DNA of 64,000 nucleotides, taken from positions 77,166,643-77,230,642 of the forward strand of contig CM049307.1 of NCBI GenBank assembly GCA_026874595.1. The letters run 5' to 3'. Positions within the stretch are counted from its first letter, which is position 1. Every line of letters begins with the position of its first letter. This document shows positions 14,201-26,739 of the stretch, one piece after another. Position numbers and translations under genes: made by a program. The stretch is from Sipunculus nudus (lineage: Eukaryota; Annelida; Sipuncula; Golfingiida; Sipunculidae). The notes beneath the pieces are model-generated. The model was not told the DNA's origin. It did no database searches and worked only from the letters and a program-made list of their open reading frames with translations.

Positions 14201-14440
14201 GTCAGTATTCTCGCAAATCCAGAAGAAGTCGGCATCTGACAAAAACGCCTAGGATTTGTAAATTATTCCTCATTCATTAAGCATCTCTACCACAAATAAT
14301 GTTAAAGCACTTAGGAACAAAGTTGATGACCAAAGTAAGTTAGAACAAAAAGGCAAAGACGGTGACAGAGAACATAAAGAAGCCGCGGCTACTGACAGGA
14401 CAGAACCAAAAGAAAAGCGATTCCGTGTGAAGGAGAACCC
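11217..14440. other. Non-coding stretch with possible retrotransposon debris
   Basis: No intact gene is seen. Around 12150-12350 scattered words resemble the region just before a Gypsy reverse transcriptase palm (T-P-I-R then Y-A-L-S-E-S), in broken frames; this is weak. The rest is AT-rich and has no recognisable product. Confidence 0.4.
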
Positions 14441-14443
14441 AAC

Positions 14444-17400
14444 ATGAATTCAGAACAAAACATCCAAATCGAAAGCAAGGAAACTTGGTACAGTTACGTG
14501 ATACTGGCCGTCAGCTTTTTCTCTTGTTTTGTGACTGATGGGTTGGAGGCTTCTTATGGTGTTATTTTCCAGGACTTGAAATCTTATTTCTCCGCCGATG
14601 CCTTTAGACTTTCATTGCCTTTAGCAATATTGGATTTCATATTGCACGTTGCTGGTAAGTTGAAATTAATCTTTTCTTATCGTCTCGAAATGACTACAAA
14701 AAGTAAACGTTACATCACTGCCGTTCTTCAGGCGATGCAGAACATGCCCAGTAAATCCACGTATATTTTTTTTTAATTTACTGTCTTTTAGTTACGCCGA
14801 CGGTCATTGAACCCATGAATATTTAATAATAAAATAATCATCCGTTTACGCATATATTTCTGTCTCTTTGTGATTTCATATTGAACACTACATAATATAG
14901 AAAGAAATTTGTCTGATATTTAAAAAATTTAAACATCCTGATATAGTCTTATCCATTGAAATTATAGAAAAAAATGGAATAACAGAGTAAATATTTGTGT
15001 CAGATCTTAGCTGGAGGCGAAAGGAAAGCCTTTTATGAACCAGAAAACGACCGCTTCCATTTCAGACACTGCAGCACTTTAGCTCCTGTTTTCCACGAAT
15101 TTGTCCAGGCCATGTCAAGTATAAATCTCTGCAAGGCCATGTTTACCACCCTCTTTTTTCCGAAATGGAGCTATTTTGTACCTGTGGATTTGGGATCGTA
15201 AATTATATTAAGCAAAGGTAGATAATGCATAGACAACAACCATACCAAATATAACAAAAAGTTATCTATCGTCAAACGCATTCTTGCTGCTTCTCGATAA
15301 AACATTGTCCAGATTTTTAATGATGTAAATACAATGTGATCGTGCAGTAATATAATTGTGGGTATTTAAACTTCATGAAGCAGGATCTCCTGGCTGAAAT
15401 GGGAGTAAGGGGATTAACTGTTAAAGCATGCCAACATAACAAGTGAGGTTCAGAGATTGAGTCACATGTTGTTCACAGTACTGACCACGGACCGGGATCA
15501 GAAATTGGACCAAACTTCAGGTCAAGCATGTCTTAATCCGGGACCTTCAGTAGGGCTCATCATTTGTCTCAATATTGTCCATGCCTGTATTTTGTTCAGC
15601 TCCGTGCCAATTCTTCAACATATGTTTCTCTCAGGTATTATTAGTACGGGGCGAAACTTTGTAAATACAAGGAAAGGTATTATATTCTAGTCAGATTTAT
15701 ATATGCGTCAATAAGGTAATCATCCATGCCAGACTTGTATCCTGAGGATATACAATTTGACGATACTGAAAACTGGCCAAAATTTATTTCGACCCATGGC
15801 GGTAATGTAATTGAGATAAGGAGAAGACTGTCTGACATTACGATCTTGACGTTCTAATCTATTTTCTAATTGACGATGTTGCCACTAAATCTTTGTCACT
15901 GAACTCCTTTGTGGCCACAGCTCAGATATTCACGTTTTTGGTCATCAACTATAGGGAATGATGCCATGTGTGCTAAAAGGGAGTCAATTCCATATTTTCC
16001 AAATGGTTTCCGAGAAAGAGTTTTAAATTTGTCATCAACTACGAATCTGTATTGTTACGGAACCTAATATCAACAGATCACGCATGCGTGATGAACATAA
16101 ACCTTGCAACGGAGAAAAAAAAAAGATTATGTAACACCAGGCAGCGTGAAATGCCTAGGGGAATGAATAAAGTGGTGTTTTTTTTTTTTGTTAACAAATA
16201 ACCATAATTTATTCTTAAAACAACCCTAACATTACAATACACTAAATCAATACAATTACACAGTACAACAACAGTATATTAAAAAAAATCAATATAATCA
16301 CACAGCCTAATAAACAAAGTGCACAGTACCTGGATACCACCACTGCCACAGCGACAAGTTCTTTAAAATGTATAAGCCGGACGAACAGTTCACACAAATT
16401 CTCTCGGAGAATAACAGTCCAATGTAAAGCTCTTGTAACAATCCCGAAAGTAAACTGAAGACCAAAGAAGATTCGTCACAAATCCAGAAGAAAATCTGTA
16501 ATTGCCCACTTACCCGAAAAGTCCCACAAACTGACATACACACTTCTGTGTCCGCTGGAATATTCTCTCACCTCTCTCCCGGCTCTAAAACACCCCCGCC
16601 CCCTTTTATAACTTCCACCTCAAGCCCAGAACTTTCCACTTCTCGAACAGTCTAATGAATCTAACATTATACACAGTACACACGCGTTACAGGGACCATC
16701 TAGAAAAAGGAATGCCGTGTTTCTACATATCAGGGTTCACACGTCAGCCGACCCGGCTCGGCCAGGCGAGAAAGCCCCAAGCTAGCATGACAACAAGAGT
16801 TCAACCAGTACGGATTAAACTGAGAATGCAAAACCCGGCCAGACCAGACCGTTACAACACGAGTTACGCCCGTGTCACACAATAAAAAAGACATCTGTAA
16901 TAGTATCCAGTCGCAGAACTTACAGGGCCATCTGTTACATTAAATATAAAACTAAACTGGTCTTCAAGTGCAAAATATACGAGTAATATGCTAGTGCTGC
17001 TTGCCAACTTACTGTTCTGTTGTGGTTGACGCTCATTGTAGTAACCCCGAGGTACCAATAAGAAGGCACCAGACAGCATGTCGCTCTAGAGTACTTAAAT
17101 GATCTAGCTCAAAGAAAACAAATTCGTGGAATTAATGTCCCCCGCTTTAGGATCTTGTTGTTTTTCATGCTAGATTAAGGACGGACAGACAGAGTGACAG
17201 ACAGACAGAAGCCAGACACTCCAAAGCAAATCCCAACCAGGGTATGCATGAGAGCAATGACTGACCAAAATTAAAATGAAATCAGATAATATTTAGGAAA
17301 GTTATGGCACGGAAATAAAAATCTGACAGACTGAAAGACAGGGTGATAGACAGACAGACGGACATAAGCCAGACATTTCAAAACAAATCCAAACCAAGGT

Positions 17401-19613
17401 ATGCAAGAGAGCAATGTCTGACAGACTGAAAGAAAGAGTGACAGACAGTCAGACAGACAGATGCGAGACACTCCAAAACCAATCCCAACCAAAGTAAGCA
17501 TGAGTGCAATCACTGACCAAAATTTGAATGAAATCAGATAATACTTAGGAAAGTTATTGCATGGAAATGAAAACCTGACAGACAGACAGACAAAGTGGCA
17601 GACATACAGACAGACAGTCAGACAGAAGCCAGACACTTCAAAACTAATCCCAACCAAGGTATGTATTAGAGCAATCACCGACCCAAAGTTGAAGGAAATC
17701 GGATAATATTTAGGAAAGTTTTCGCACGGAAACGAAACCTGACGGACGGACAGAGAGACAGACAGACAGACAGACGAACAGACAGACAGACGGACACACA
17801 GACAGACAAACCCATATCAATGTCCCCCGCAACCGCGGATTGAGGAACTATAAATTTGGTGATACCTCCCCTTTAAAAATAACTTGCGTTGTATATCTGT
17901 ATAAATAAATCTTTTCTAGCATTGTTCACCAGTGCTTTCGTGAAGGTTTTCGGACTACGTGCTGCTGGATTTATTGGGGGCCTCGTGTCTGCTGGAGGCT
18001 TCGTCATCGCATATTTTGCTCCGAGTCTTGAGGTATTCACGGTGGCATACGGCGTCGCTGTAGGTATGTCTATTCCCAACCTTCCAAATCACTCGAGAAT
18101 TTGATGTGATTACAAAATCTGTATTCTGTGCCCATCTTGATTGTGCGGTTTTGGTCCATACTGGATCAATGAATTATAACTAACATTTCATACGTGATGA
18201 AGCCTCATATGAAGTGTGAATTCAAGCCGGTGAACAAAATAAACCTACTCGATAGTTGCCTTATAGTTCAGCTTTTCCGGCCAGAATTACAATAACAACT
18301 CACCGGTGTTCGCGTGTAGGTGGTCTCGAACGATAAAAGGGAAAATTTGTCGTAAGGATTGTCATAAGATTGTCATGAATAATATTATGCTAGCCGTAAG
18401 ATAACAAGAAGCAAAATAAGTCGTGGAAAGTCACTGATGGCCTTGCGATGATCGTAACTGTTGCGGTCTGTCAGAACGACTATCCGTTTTCTGAGACCAG
18501 TTGCTGTCCCAGGTTATTTTAGTTCAAGTATGACTAGTTCTTAGCACTACAAGTTGTGTCCCAAAGTTTGTATTGCCAGTGATGTTAAAATGTACATCCA
18601 AGATGCTAAGTGAAATGTGTACTTACATTATGTGTTCTTATTCATAGGTATTGGTTTTGGATTTCTCTATGTTTCAAGTGGTGTAGCCATACAAATATTT
18701 TTCGACAAGAGACGATCCGTAGCAACTGGAGTATATTACTCTGGGTCAGCACTTGGTATGTTTGCCATGAGTCCACTGGTCAGATATCTTTCAAATACAT
18801 ATTCATGGAGAGGGTGTATGTTGATCGAGGCCGGTATTGTTCTACAAAGTATCTGGTTATGGTTACTGGTCCATCCTGTAGTAACAAACCGAATCGATGA
18901 GGAACAAAATCAAATTCACGAGACCAAAAATCAAACTAACAGTAAGGACCATCGCACGGAAGTTACGTCATCATTTAGTTGTAACATTTTAGACGTGAAA
19001 CCTTGTATATCTGAGAAACTGATCACGACCTTGAAAGAATCTTTTGACTTCAAGCTGATGAAAAAGCTTCAGTTTATATTTTATCTATTAGCTCTCTTTA
19101 TCGCTCACCTGGGCTTTCCAGTCACGTACACATTTACCCCAGATAAAGGCACCGACATGGGATTTTCATATGACGACACAAAATGGTTCGTCTCGTTTAC
19201 TGGAATCGGAGGCTTGATTGGAAGAATCACATTCGGAGTGATTGGGAATTTTTCTATATTTATAGGACGCCGCCTATATCTCCAAATATTAACTGTCGGC
19301 TTAACTGGTGCCTGTCTTCTTCTTGTGCCAGTATGTGAAAGTCTTTGGTCCATATATGCAATCCTTACTATGTATGGGTTTGCTTCAGGTAAGCTCTTTA
19401 GATCTGCTTTATATTTTGTCAATCAGTTTTTTTTAACAATAGAAACTCCTGTCATATACTCTTTGATTGAAAGCATATCAGCGCGCTGTATGGAAAAAAT
19501 GATAAAGATATAAAACTTTATAGAAGAAGCAAGTGGAAATATTTACATTTTTTAAAAAGTCGGATCACTGTACACTTTTCTGTGTACTCTCTTTTCTGTG
19601 TACTCCCCCACCC

Positions 19614-19700
<87 letters not shown>

Positions 19701-22131
19701 ACATTCCTCGAACAATCACAGATGTTTTGCATTGTAATTGCCCATTACAAGGAGCTTGGTTTAAACCACAAAGCCTGCAAGCTTCTTTCATGTTTTTTTA
19801 AAGTAATTTCGTTAAGATATTTTAATCTGATACATTTAAAATATGCCTAATGTTTCTTACAAAGTGGACAGGAAATAATACACTGATTTGGAAGTTTGAT
19901 ATCGATGTTCGATCCTCGTTGGTGTCTAAAATTCGTTAAAATTCAGAAACTCGCAAAAAGTATCTCGATTACAATTGCTGACATCGGATTATACAAATTT
20001 AAACGTATATAAGCTTTGTTTCCAAATAGCTTAATAATACCTTGGGTATTTAATATGTAAATATCTTTATCCTAACTGACAAGATTTTTTGTTAACAGCT
20101 GAGAGGTACCTCACGTGGTTATCCAAATTTATTAGAATATGTATTAAATGTATAGGATCTTTTGAGTTACATACAAAAACAAAGGGAACCTATCGTCGCT
20201 CGGAAATTGTCAGTACATTCTTACCTCAACCCATTTATTACCACAGATTCCTGAATAACTACCACAATAAGTACTCGTTTTCCACACCCACGTTCGCAAA
20301 TCCTAACGTAAGGATTATATGTCCACTTTAATTCACAGACTGTATGCGTTTCAAGCTGGCATGGCTTTCGACTAGATCATCAAACTTCAGCTGCGACAAA
20401 ATACGACGTCGGTTATTAAGGTTAACCTCAATATCAATTTTGGTAATGTTATGATATCACAGCGCAAGAACGACTTTAAATTTGCCGTTGAAAATTCGAT
20501 GTTGTTGCTGAAAGCCTTAGACTTTGGAGGCACATAATATTTGCACAATAATTTCGATTATATAGACTAATAAAGTATGTACGGAATCACGGTGCCAGTA
20601 GGTAATTGAGAAGACGTTGAGACGTTATACTGACAATAACAGAGCGAAGATAGGTGCCTTTTGTTAATATATGAGTTAAGGGGATGTTTATATCGTTTAT
20701 ATTTTGAAAAGAAAATACTGATATATTCAGGATTTACACGTCAGGTGTCTGTAAGCAGGAGGACACCTTTAGAGGATCTACGTTCTGGTTCCGCTGCTTA
20801 TCTCATCTGTTGTAATATTTTGAGTTACGTTATTGTTACTCCAGTGTTTGATCTAATATTTGACAGGAGGACACGTTGTCATGACACTTTTAGTGCTCTA
20901 CGACCTGTTTGGTTCTGACGTCATCACTCGGTCATTCGGCCTGAGTTTGGTGATAATAGGAGTTGCGTGCCTGGTGACTACACCTCTTATGGGTACGTAT
21001 CAAATATTGCAAGAAAGAAAGCATACCTAAAAAATAAAGGTAATTTATTCGTTACTTGTTTTGAGCGAACATGTTTTGATGAATGTATTTGGGTTGAATT
21101 ATTTTTACTTTCGGTTATATGAATCAATAACTTCATCAAAAGTTTTATTTAACGGACTCGGCTTTAAACGGGGCTGGTGATCCATGGAACTATGTATAAG
21201 GCAGGCTCTGAATAAAGTTTAAAGATTTAACCACAGTAGTGGTTCATTCCATACGACAGAGCATATTGGGTATTTGGAGCTGAGCTGAGGTGCTCAGTAT
21301 TTATAATGTAATGCAGATCTAGGATCAACTTATAACTTCAAGATATGAGACAGATTACATGTGTCATACTGAACAAATATCAGGTGATTTTACTGGAGGT
21401 ATGTATTTTCTTTAACAAATATTATCATTAAACTAAGCAGTAATAACTCAGGCTGTTCATGTATCATATTATTTAATTTTGATTAAATTTTACTTCTCCT
21501 TATCATCTTTTTTACAAATAGCTTCATGTTGTGTTCAATATTTGCAATCAATCCTAGGAAGTAATTCTAACAAAACGTAATGGTCTGATATTTGGCATGA
21601 ATTTGTTATTATAATATGCTAAAGTTTGCCTTGTGAATGTTATTTAGTCTGACCATTTACATTACTCGTAGAATATATTTACATTGTTTGTCCAAAAGGC
21701 ACATCATACCAAAGGCTGTTTGGATGTTTTACCTTCTGCTGATTTATAAGTGAATTGTGTTTAGATATTGAGACACTGGTGAGGTCCCTGCACTGCAGGC
21801 ACATATCAATATTTTCGCAGATACGGTAAAACTAGACCACAAGGTATCTGAGAAAATATGTTTATTTCTATTACAGGAATATTATTAAAATGATGCACGA
21901 TATAGAATACGTTTTTTATATATTACAGTCTGTATCTGTTTTTATGCCATAGCTTGAAGTACAAATGCTATTTTGTGTATTGCAGGTTTTGTTCGGGATA
22001 GAAATTTGACGTATGATCCCGTGTTCTTCCTGGCAGGAGGATGTTTCATCTTATCCATGTTTGTAATGCTGTTAATCCCAGTGTCACGACAAGGTGATAA
22101 AACCAGGGGAAAATACCTGGAACTTCACTAG
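14444..22131 (+). CDS. SLC16-like (monocarboxylate transporter family) MFS transporter, five exons
   Basis: My exon model is 14444-14654, 17920-18063, 18648-19388, 20867-20992 and 21986-22131. Every intron is GT-AG and phase 1, and the total is 1368 nt, 455 residues plus TAG, a normal length for this 12-span family. Exon 1 carries span 1 with DGLEASYGVIFQDL. Exon 2 gives the GLRAAGFIGGLVSAGGF span. Exon 3 has the family's loop signature, FFDKRRSVATG followed by SGSALG and SWRGCML, then a polar cytoplasmic loop (near HETKNQTNSKDHRTE) and spans 7-10. Exon 4 has SFGLSLVIIGVACLVTTPLMG; exon 5 has the last span and a short basic tail. These proteins move monocarboxylates or related solutes across the plasma membrane; the substrate cannot be told from sequence. 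Truncated tandem copies lie upstream at 8.4-10.4 kb. Start chosen as the first ATG before span 1; an upstream non-coding exon is possible. Confidence 0.85.
16480..16900 (+). repeat. Dispersed repeat, copy B (within transporter intron 1)
   Basis: Same block order as copies A and C: 'aaaagtcccacaaactgac', 'ctctctcccggctctaaaacac', a TATA-like 'ttttataa', 'gaactttccacttctcg', and 'aataaaaaagacatctgtaa' near 16882. Sequence upstream from 16190 (many A/T, AATAAA-like words on the minus strand) may belong to a longer element. Confidence 0.6.
17160..17830. repeat. Imperfect tandem repeat with GACA microsatellite, in intron 1
   Basis: Four copies of a block containing 'gccagacactccaaa.c.aatcccaacc' recur near 17210, 17371, 17463 and 17628, alternating with (GACA)n and with a second block 'aaatcagataatatttagg'. 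Spacing is irregular. Frames across it are low-complexity. Confidence 0.85.
19609..19700. repeat. Palindromic (CT)n-(TA)n-(AG)n microsatellite in intron 3
   Basis: About 30 bases of CT, about 30 of TA and about 30 of AG in a row, so the tract is its own reverse complement and could form a long hairpin. The long mirror-image frames on both strands here are artefacts of this. Confidence 0.95.
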
Positions 22132-23980
22132 CAGTAGGTCATCCAAGAACTGTAGGAGAACCCAGCTATATTGAAAAAAGGCACAAACAGGAACACATCT
22201 GAGGGATAATGGGGATCGTTATGAAATGAACGACCTTGGGGTGGGGAAAAAGGTCAAGGACCTAAATGAATACAAAATGCAAATCATTCACCTATAACTA
22301 TTTATTTTTGCTCTAAGGGTATTTTGGTGCGTATCATTTTTGTCCATAGACAAAAACTGAAGTGGCCAAAATAACTGAATTTCAATGGATTTGAAAAATC
22401 AAAATATATTCGACCGTATCCTAATCCGCTAATTTCTCAAGAGAAATGACAAAGGTAAAATAAAAGAAAAGTCCTATCTTAAATTATGTACGGTCTTTTT
22501 CTTGTACCAACAGAAACATTGAATAGTTCATAGGATATTAGAAAATCATCCGACTGTTAAAATGTTCATGTTTATGTATCTTGCCTTGACACTATTTGGA
22601 TAAAACATATTTTAACGGTCTACAATACACTCGTTACTGCACTTTTACCGCTGGTGTATGTAGAATGCACGGTGCATTGTTGTGGTAAGATTGTGACGCC
22701 TAAAAATCCTAAACAGCAGAGTTTTACTCTTGTGAGTCCGAGTCTGCACAGTGTGTAATTACAAATGCTGTAGATCGATGGGTGAATGTCAGACCTCAAG
22801 ACCGTCAAACCTCAATAGATAATGGTTATATAACGTATGCGGTCTGCCGTCCGTTATTTTTGTACATTTGCTACCGTCCGGGGCAGACTGTACATTACTT
22901 AATGTATTATCATAAGACTTCTACCCGAGGATGTAAAACGTTTCTGTAATTTCAAGAGGTCGCTACCAACATGTATTTTTAAAACAGCAATTCACTTAAA
23001 TATGTTAACCTTTTCTGAGGAGTTATCACCCGTTTTTTTTTATTCTACAAGTAAGATCATTTCAGGAATTTCTAACGTCAGGTGCAATTTAATGCCATAA
23101 TTGTCTGCCCTCCCATGGGGGGGGGGGGGGGGGGGAGACATATAGTGTTTGGTCTTTCTTCGTCGTCCGGTGTCGGCGTCGTCTGTATCATTTGTTGTGA
23201 ACGCGATAACTTTTGACAAACAAATTTGTTTTATGAAATTTGTAATTTAGATTGTTTCTATCAGTATCTCAGAATTAGAAACCGGGTCACCTTGACCTTT
23301 TCCATCAAGGCCAACAGCCTAAATTCATTTTTTGTGAACCTCATAATGTTTATGGTATTGCTTATTTTCCCCTCAAATTTAAAACACTAATTCAAGTTCT
23401 TTGACGAGACTGAAACTGATGACCTTGACCTGGCTCTTCAAGGTCAAATGAGCGGAATGATAGCTCATTGTTTCTACGATTACTTATGAATAAGGTAACC
23501 GTCGAAGCACTGCACACCGGTTGTTTAAACGAACTTCTCGAACATGATGGAACATTGATGATCTTGACCTTCATCTTCAAGGTCAAATCAGCCGGAATAG
23601 ATTGGGGACGGTTTAGAGATGGCAGGCTGTGTGATTTGCACGGCGACCAATCACCAAATGTCTTTCAGCTGTTTGGTGCCAGCTAAGCTCATTCAGAGAC
23701 CGGGGTCTACAGAGTGGTCATTTTTGAAAGACAGACCAATGTTCTTTCTTCAGGAGTTCATTTCGATACTTAATAAACGTTACTTTTAAATTCCATGGGT
23801 ATGCATATCAAGGAGAATTATAACATAAATTTCTCAGTTATTACATCCTACTGGAAAAAAACCTGAACATATGTGAAAGGAGGACTTCAAAATTAAGTCT
23901 GCTTCGTTCATGAAGATTTCGGCCTTTTTGCTCTTGTAATAATCCAGAACGCAACCTGTAGACAGTCTCACTAAACCTGC
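22132..23980. other. Gene-free stretch downstream of the transporter
   Basis: No coding sequence is recognised. It contains a poly-G run (about 23117-23136) and, from about 23290 to 23600, several copies of a 'cttgacct..tcaaggtcaa' word on both strands, a short dispersed motif that recurs near 28190 and 35290. Confidence 0.5.
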
Positions 23981-23984
23981 ATAG

Positions 23985-24400
23985 AGTTAGTAGAATCCCT
24001 GACACTACTGAAATTTTCGGATAGGTCCAAAAGTGTGTCCGATGGAATTTTTCTCTCTCCTCTCTCGGCTCTTAACACAGCCCCTTATTTATAAGTTCTC
24101 ACCCCAAAGCAGAGAAACTTCTATTTCGCGAACAATCCAAAGAACGCAACAAGACATAATACACAAGCGTCCAAAGAACAATACAAGACACGCGCTCATA
24201 AAGCGCGAATAGCATGAGCACTGAGTCTTTACACGCCAGGGTTCACCCAGTGTGGATTAAACCGAGCGCTGTGTCTCTACACGCCATAGCAATTGACGCC
24301 CAGGGCTTGATCCTAACACGAAACAGAATGTCAACAGCGCACAATAAAAGAGATACTTGTAATATAATACAACATATTTTCTCAAAGGATACTGATTTTG
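23985..24400 (+). repeat. Dispersed repeat, copy C
   Basis: Third copy of the family at 100-450 and 16480-16900: 'cggataggtccaaaa', 'ctctctcggctcttaacac', TATA-like 'tatttataag', 'gaaacttctatttcgcg', and 'aataaaagagatacttgtaa'. Same strand and block order as the others. Confidence 0.6.
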
Positions 24401-25540
24401 AGGGTCTTTACGGTTTCGTGAGAAACATGCCACATGCTTGACCGGAGGCCTTCTCCATCTCTGACACTGCATTAAACATACATGATGTTTCCTCTTATTT
24501 ATCAACTTAATTTTCAAAATATGAAAATAATTCTTACATAAAAATTATGTTCATATCACCAATATATTCTTTAATTCACAACACATTCTAGACATCTCTT
24601 ACCGGCATCTTTTTTTATGTGTCAGGAAAAAGTAATGAATGAAATTACTAGTAAATCTTAGATTCCACACATATCATAACTGAATAAGAGTTGCCAATTT
24701 GATTAAAGATTTTTATCTTGGATTTCAGTCTAAAAACGTCACATCCTGTTACGCAGGACCCCATGATATAAGCGGGCCTCGAAATACATTTGAGTATGAG
24801 GCGATGCAGCCATTGAAAAACATACTATATTTGCAATTGGTAAATACCTGTAATGTTCGGGGGATAAAGAAATCATAATGAAACATGTTCTTCATCTCAT
24901 TTAAACATTTCCATATTACAATACACGTCTTTGTATTAGATAAGGCGAAGGGAGCCTATATATATTTACCATTATAAGCAACTTGACCATTCAGACCTCT
25001 AACAAACTGCATCTGAGTCGGATAGATCCCTTAAGTGGCAGCCATATTTACTGTAGTTCCTTATCAGCCACCTGCAGCGCTGTAGTCGGGCCTCCATTAT
25101 TGTGTTGAATGTGACTGCCCCCATAACACTAGTGGTTGCTTTACCTGATGTGTTTTCTTTAAATATGTTCTTTATTTACCAATGTTTCTTTAATTACAAA
25201 GCAGGTTTGTCCACTACTAATCCAATGGATTGAAAAGCAAAGAGCGGATTATTTGTACTTGCTTTTGAAATTTATCAGACTGAATGAATTAGCCTCTGTG
25301 CCTCCTTATTGTAGAGTAACAGCCCAAACAAGCAGAGTGTAGTCTGAGCAGCATATTAATAGATGATGTTGATAAATACTATGAGTGTGATAACTGCACG
25401 CTAGTGCCCTGGAATTACTGATATGGTAAATATATGTTATTATTAAAGGTTGTGGCACTAAACTTTTTTCACGCGACATGGTTAATTCCCCTTTTGGTCA
25501 TTAAATATTTGGTACAATACCACCTATATATATCACAAGG
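24401..25540. other. Gene-free stretch
   Basis: No recognisable coding, RNA or repeat feature was found here. Confidence 0.4.
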
Positions 25541-25547
25541 AGCATGG

Positions 25548-25790
25548 GGGCGTTATGGTAAGGGAGCTTTATTTGTGACCGCAAGGTTGTGGGTTCGCGC
25601 CCCGTTCTGACCACCGTCTGTGCTAAGAATCCCAGCCAAAGTCTTTACAGCAAGGGTTCGCTCTCACGACCCAGGTGTGAATGAGTACTGGTCATGGGTG
25701 GCACGCAAATGTAGATCGAATAACCTTCTAGGGCTTGTTATTGACATCGTTAGTGATATCAGACTATAAACCCCCACCTTTACCTTTATA
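25548..25790 (+). repeat. tRNA-derived SINE-like element
   Basis: The head looks like an RNA polymerase III promoter: a degenerate A box (TTATGGTAAGGGAG, about 25553-25566) and a clear B box (GGTTCGCGCCC, 25592-25602). The sequence beyond does not fold into a tRNA acceptor stem and continues into unrelated body sequence of about 180 bases. Its 3' end is uncertain. Confidence 0.45.
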
Positions 25791-26141
25791 TAAGTGAGTT
25801 ATACTATACATATTTTTCAATAAATTCTGAGGAATGTATATTACTTCGAGGTGCTTTCTAAAGTAAAAGACGTAAGTGGACTAGATCCATCTGAACTCCG
25901 CTAATGGAAAATCCTTCCGTGACAAAACCCGAATGCAGTAATGCGAGCTTCAAGAGTTTTCATATGCTTGTAACTCCGATGACTGAAATCTCCGAGACGG
26001 TTGGAACTATTACATTTTTCGGCTGACCTGGGCTGATCTTGCTGTGGCGAAATATGGTGACTGGAAGTGGTATTCTTGGATTAATCTGAATGTTTAAAAA
26101 TACCCGCTGCCGAGATCGTGTTCGTCATACCCTACATAAGG

Positions 26142-26735
26142 GTAAGATTCGTATTTTTCATAACAATCTCTGATAAAGAAAGGTTTTGAGAAGAACGCTT
26201 TTTCTGTAAACTGCTACGATACAACAATACTGTGCCGGATGGCTGTCTGTTGAACGGATATTCACAGAGACTAAATCGGATGGGCTGTTTTCCTTCTATC
26301 ATGAAACCATTCCGCAATGGTTAAGACTAAGGAACCTGTAACTAAAAGGCCCGGACAGTTTATGTCATCTGCTATCATGTCAACAATCTTTTTTTAGAAT
26401 TCGTAGATCTTCAGTGAACAATATGTATAAGCCTATTTAACGATACTGTAAAGGCAACGTGCCACATCAGGGATATACATTTTCTTTTTAGAACAGATTC
26501 GTATTTTTCATAACAAACTCTGGTATAGAAAGGTTTTGAGTAGAACGTTTTTCTGTACACTGCAACGATACAACAATACTGTGCCGGATGGCTGTATATT
26601 GAACGGAGGTTCAACATCTCCACAGGGACTAAATCGGATGGGCTCTTTTCTCTCATGAAACCATTCCGCAAGGGTAAAGACTTTGGAACCTGTAACTAAT
26701 AGGCCCGGACAGTTTATCTCATCTGCAATCATATA
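26142..26735. repeat. Direct duplication, two copies 350 bp apart
   Basis: A block of about 240 bp at 26142-26385 recurs at 26492-26735. The words 'gattcgtatttttcataaca' (26146 and 26496), 'acaatactgtgccggatggctgt' in shortened form, and 'aggcccggacagttta' match at a constant offset near 350. The copies differ by scattered substitutions and small indels. Antisense frames in both copies encode the same peptide fragments but no recognised protein. Confidence 0.85.
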
Positions 26736-26739
26736 AAAA

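Noticed and set aside
17271-17678. Minus-strand frame of 135 codons with repeated Cys/Val/Ser words
   Set aside because: Produced by the GACA-type tandem repeats in the transporter intron.
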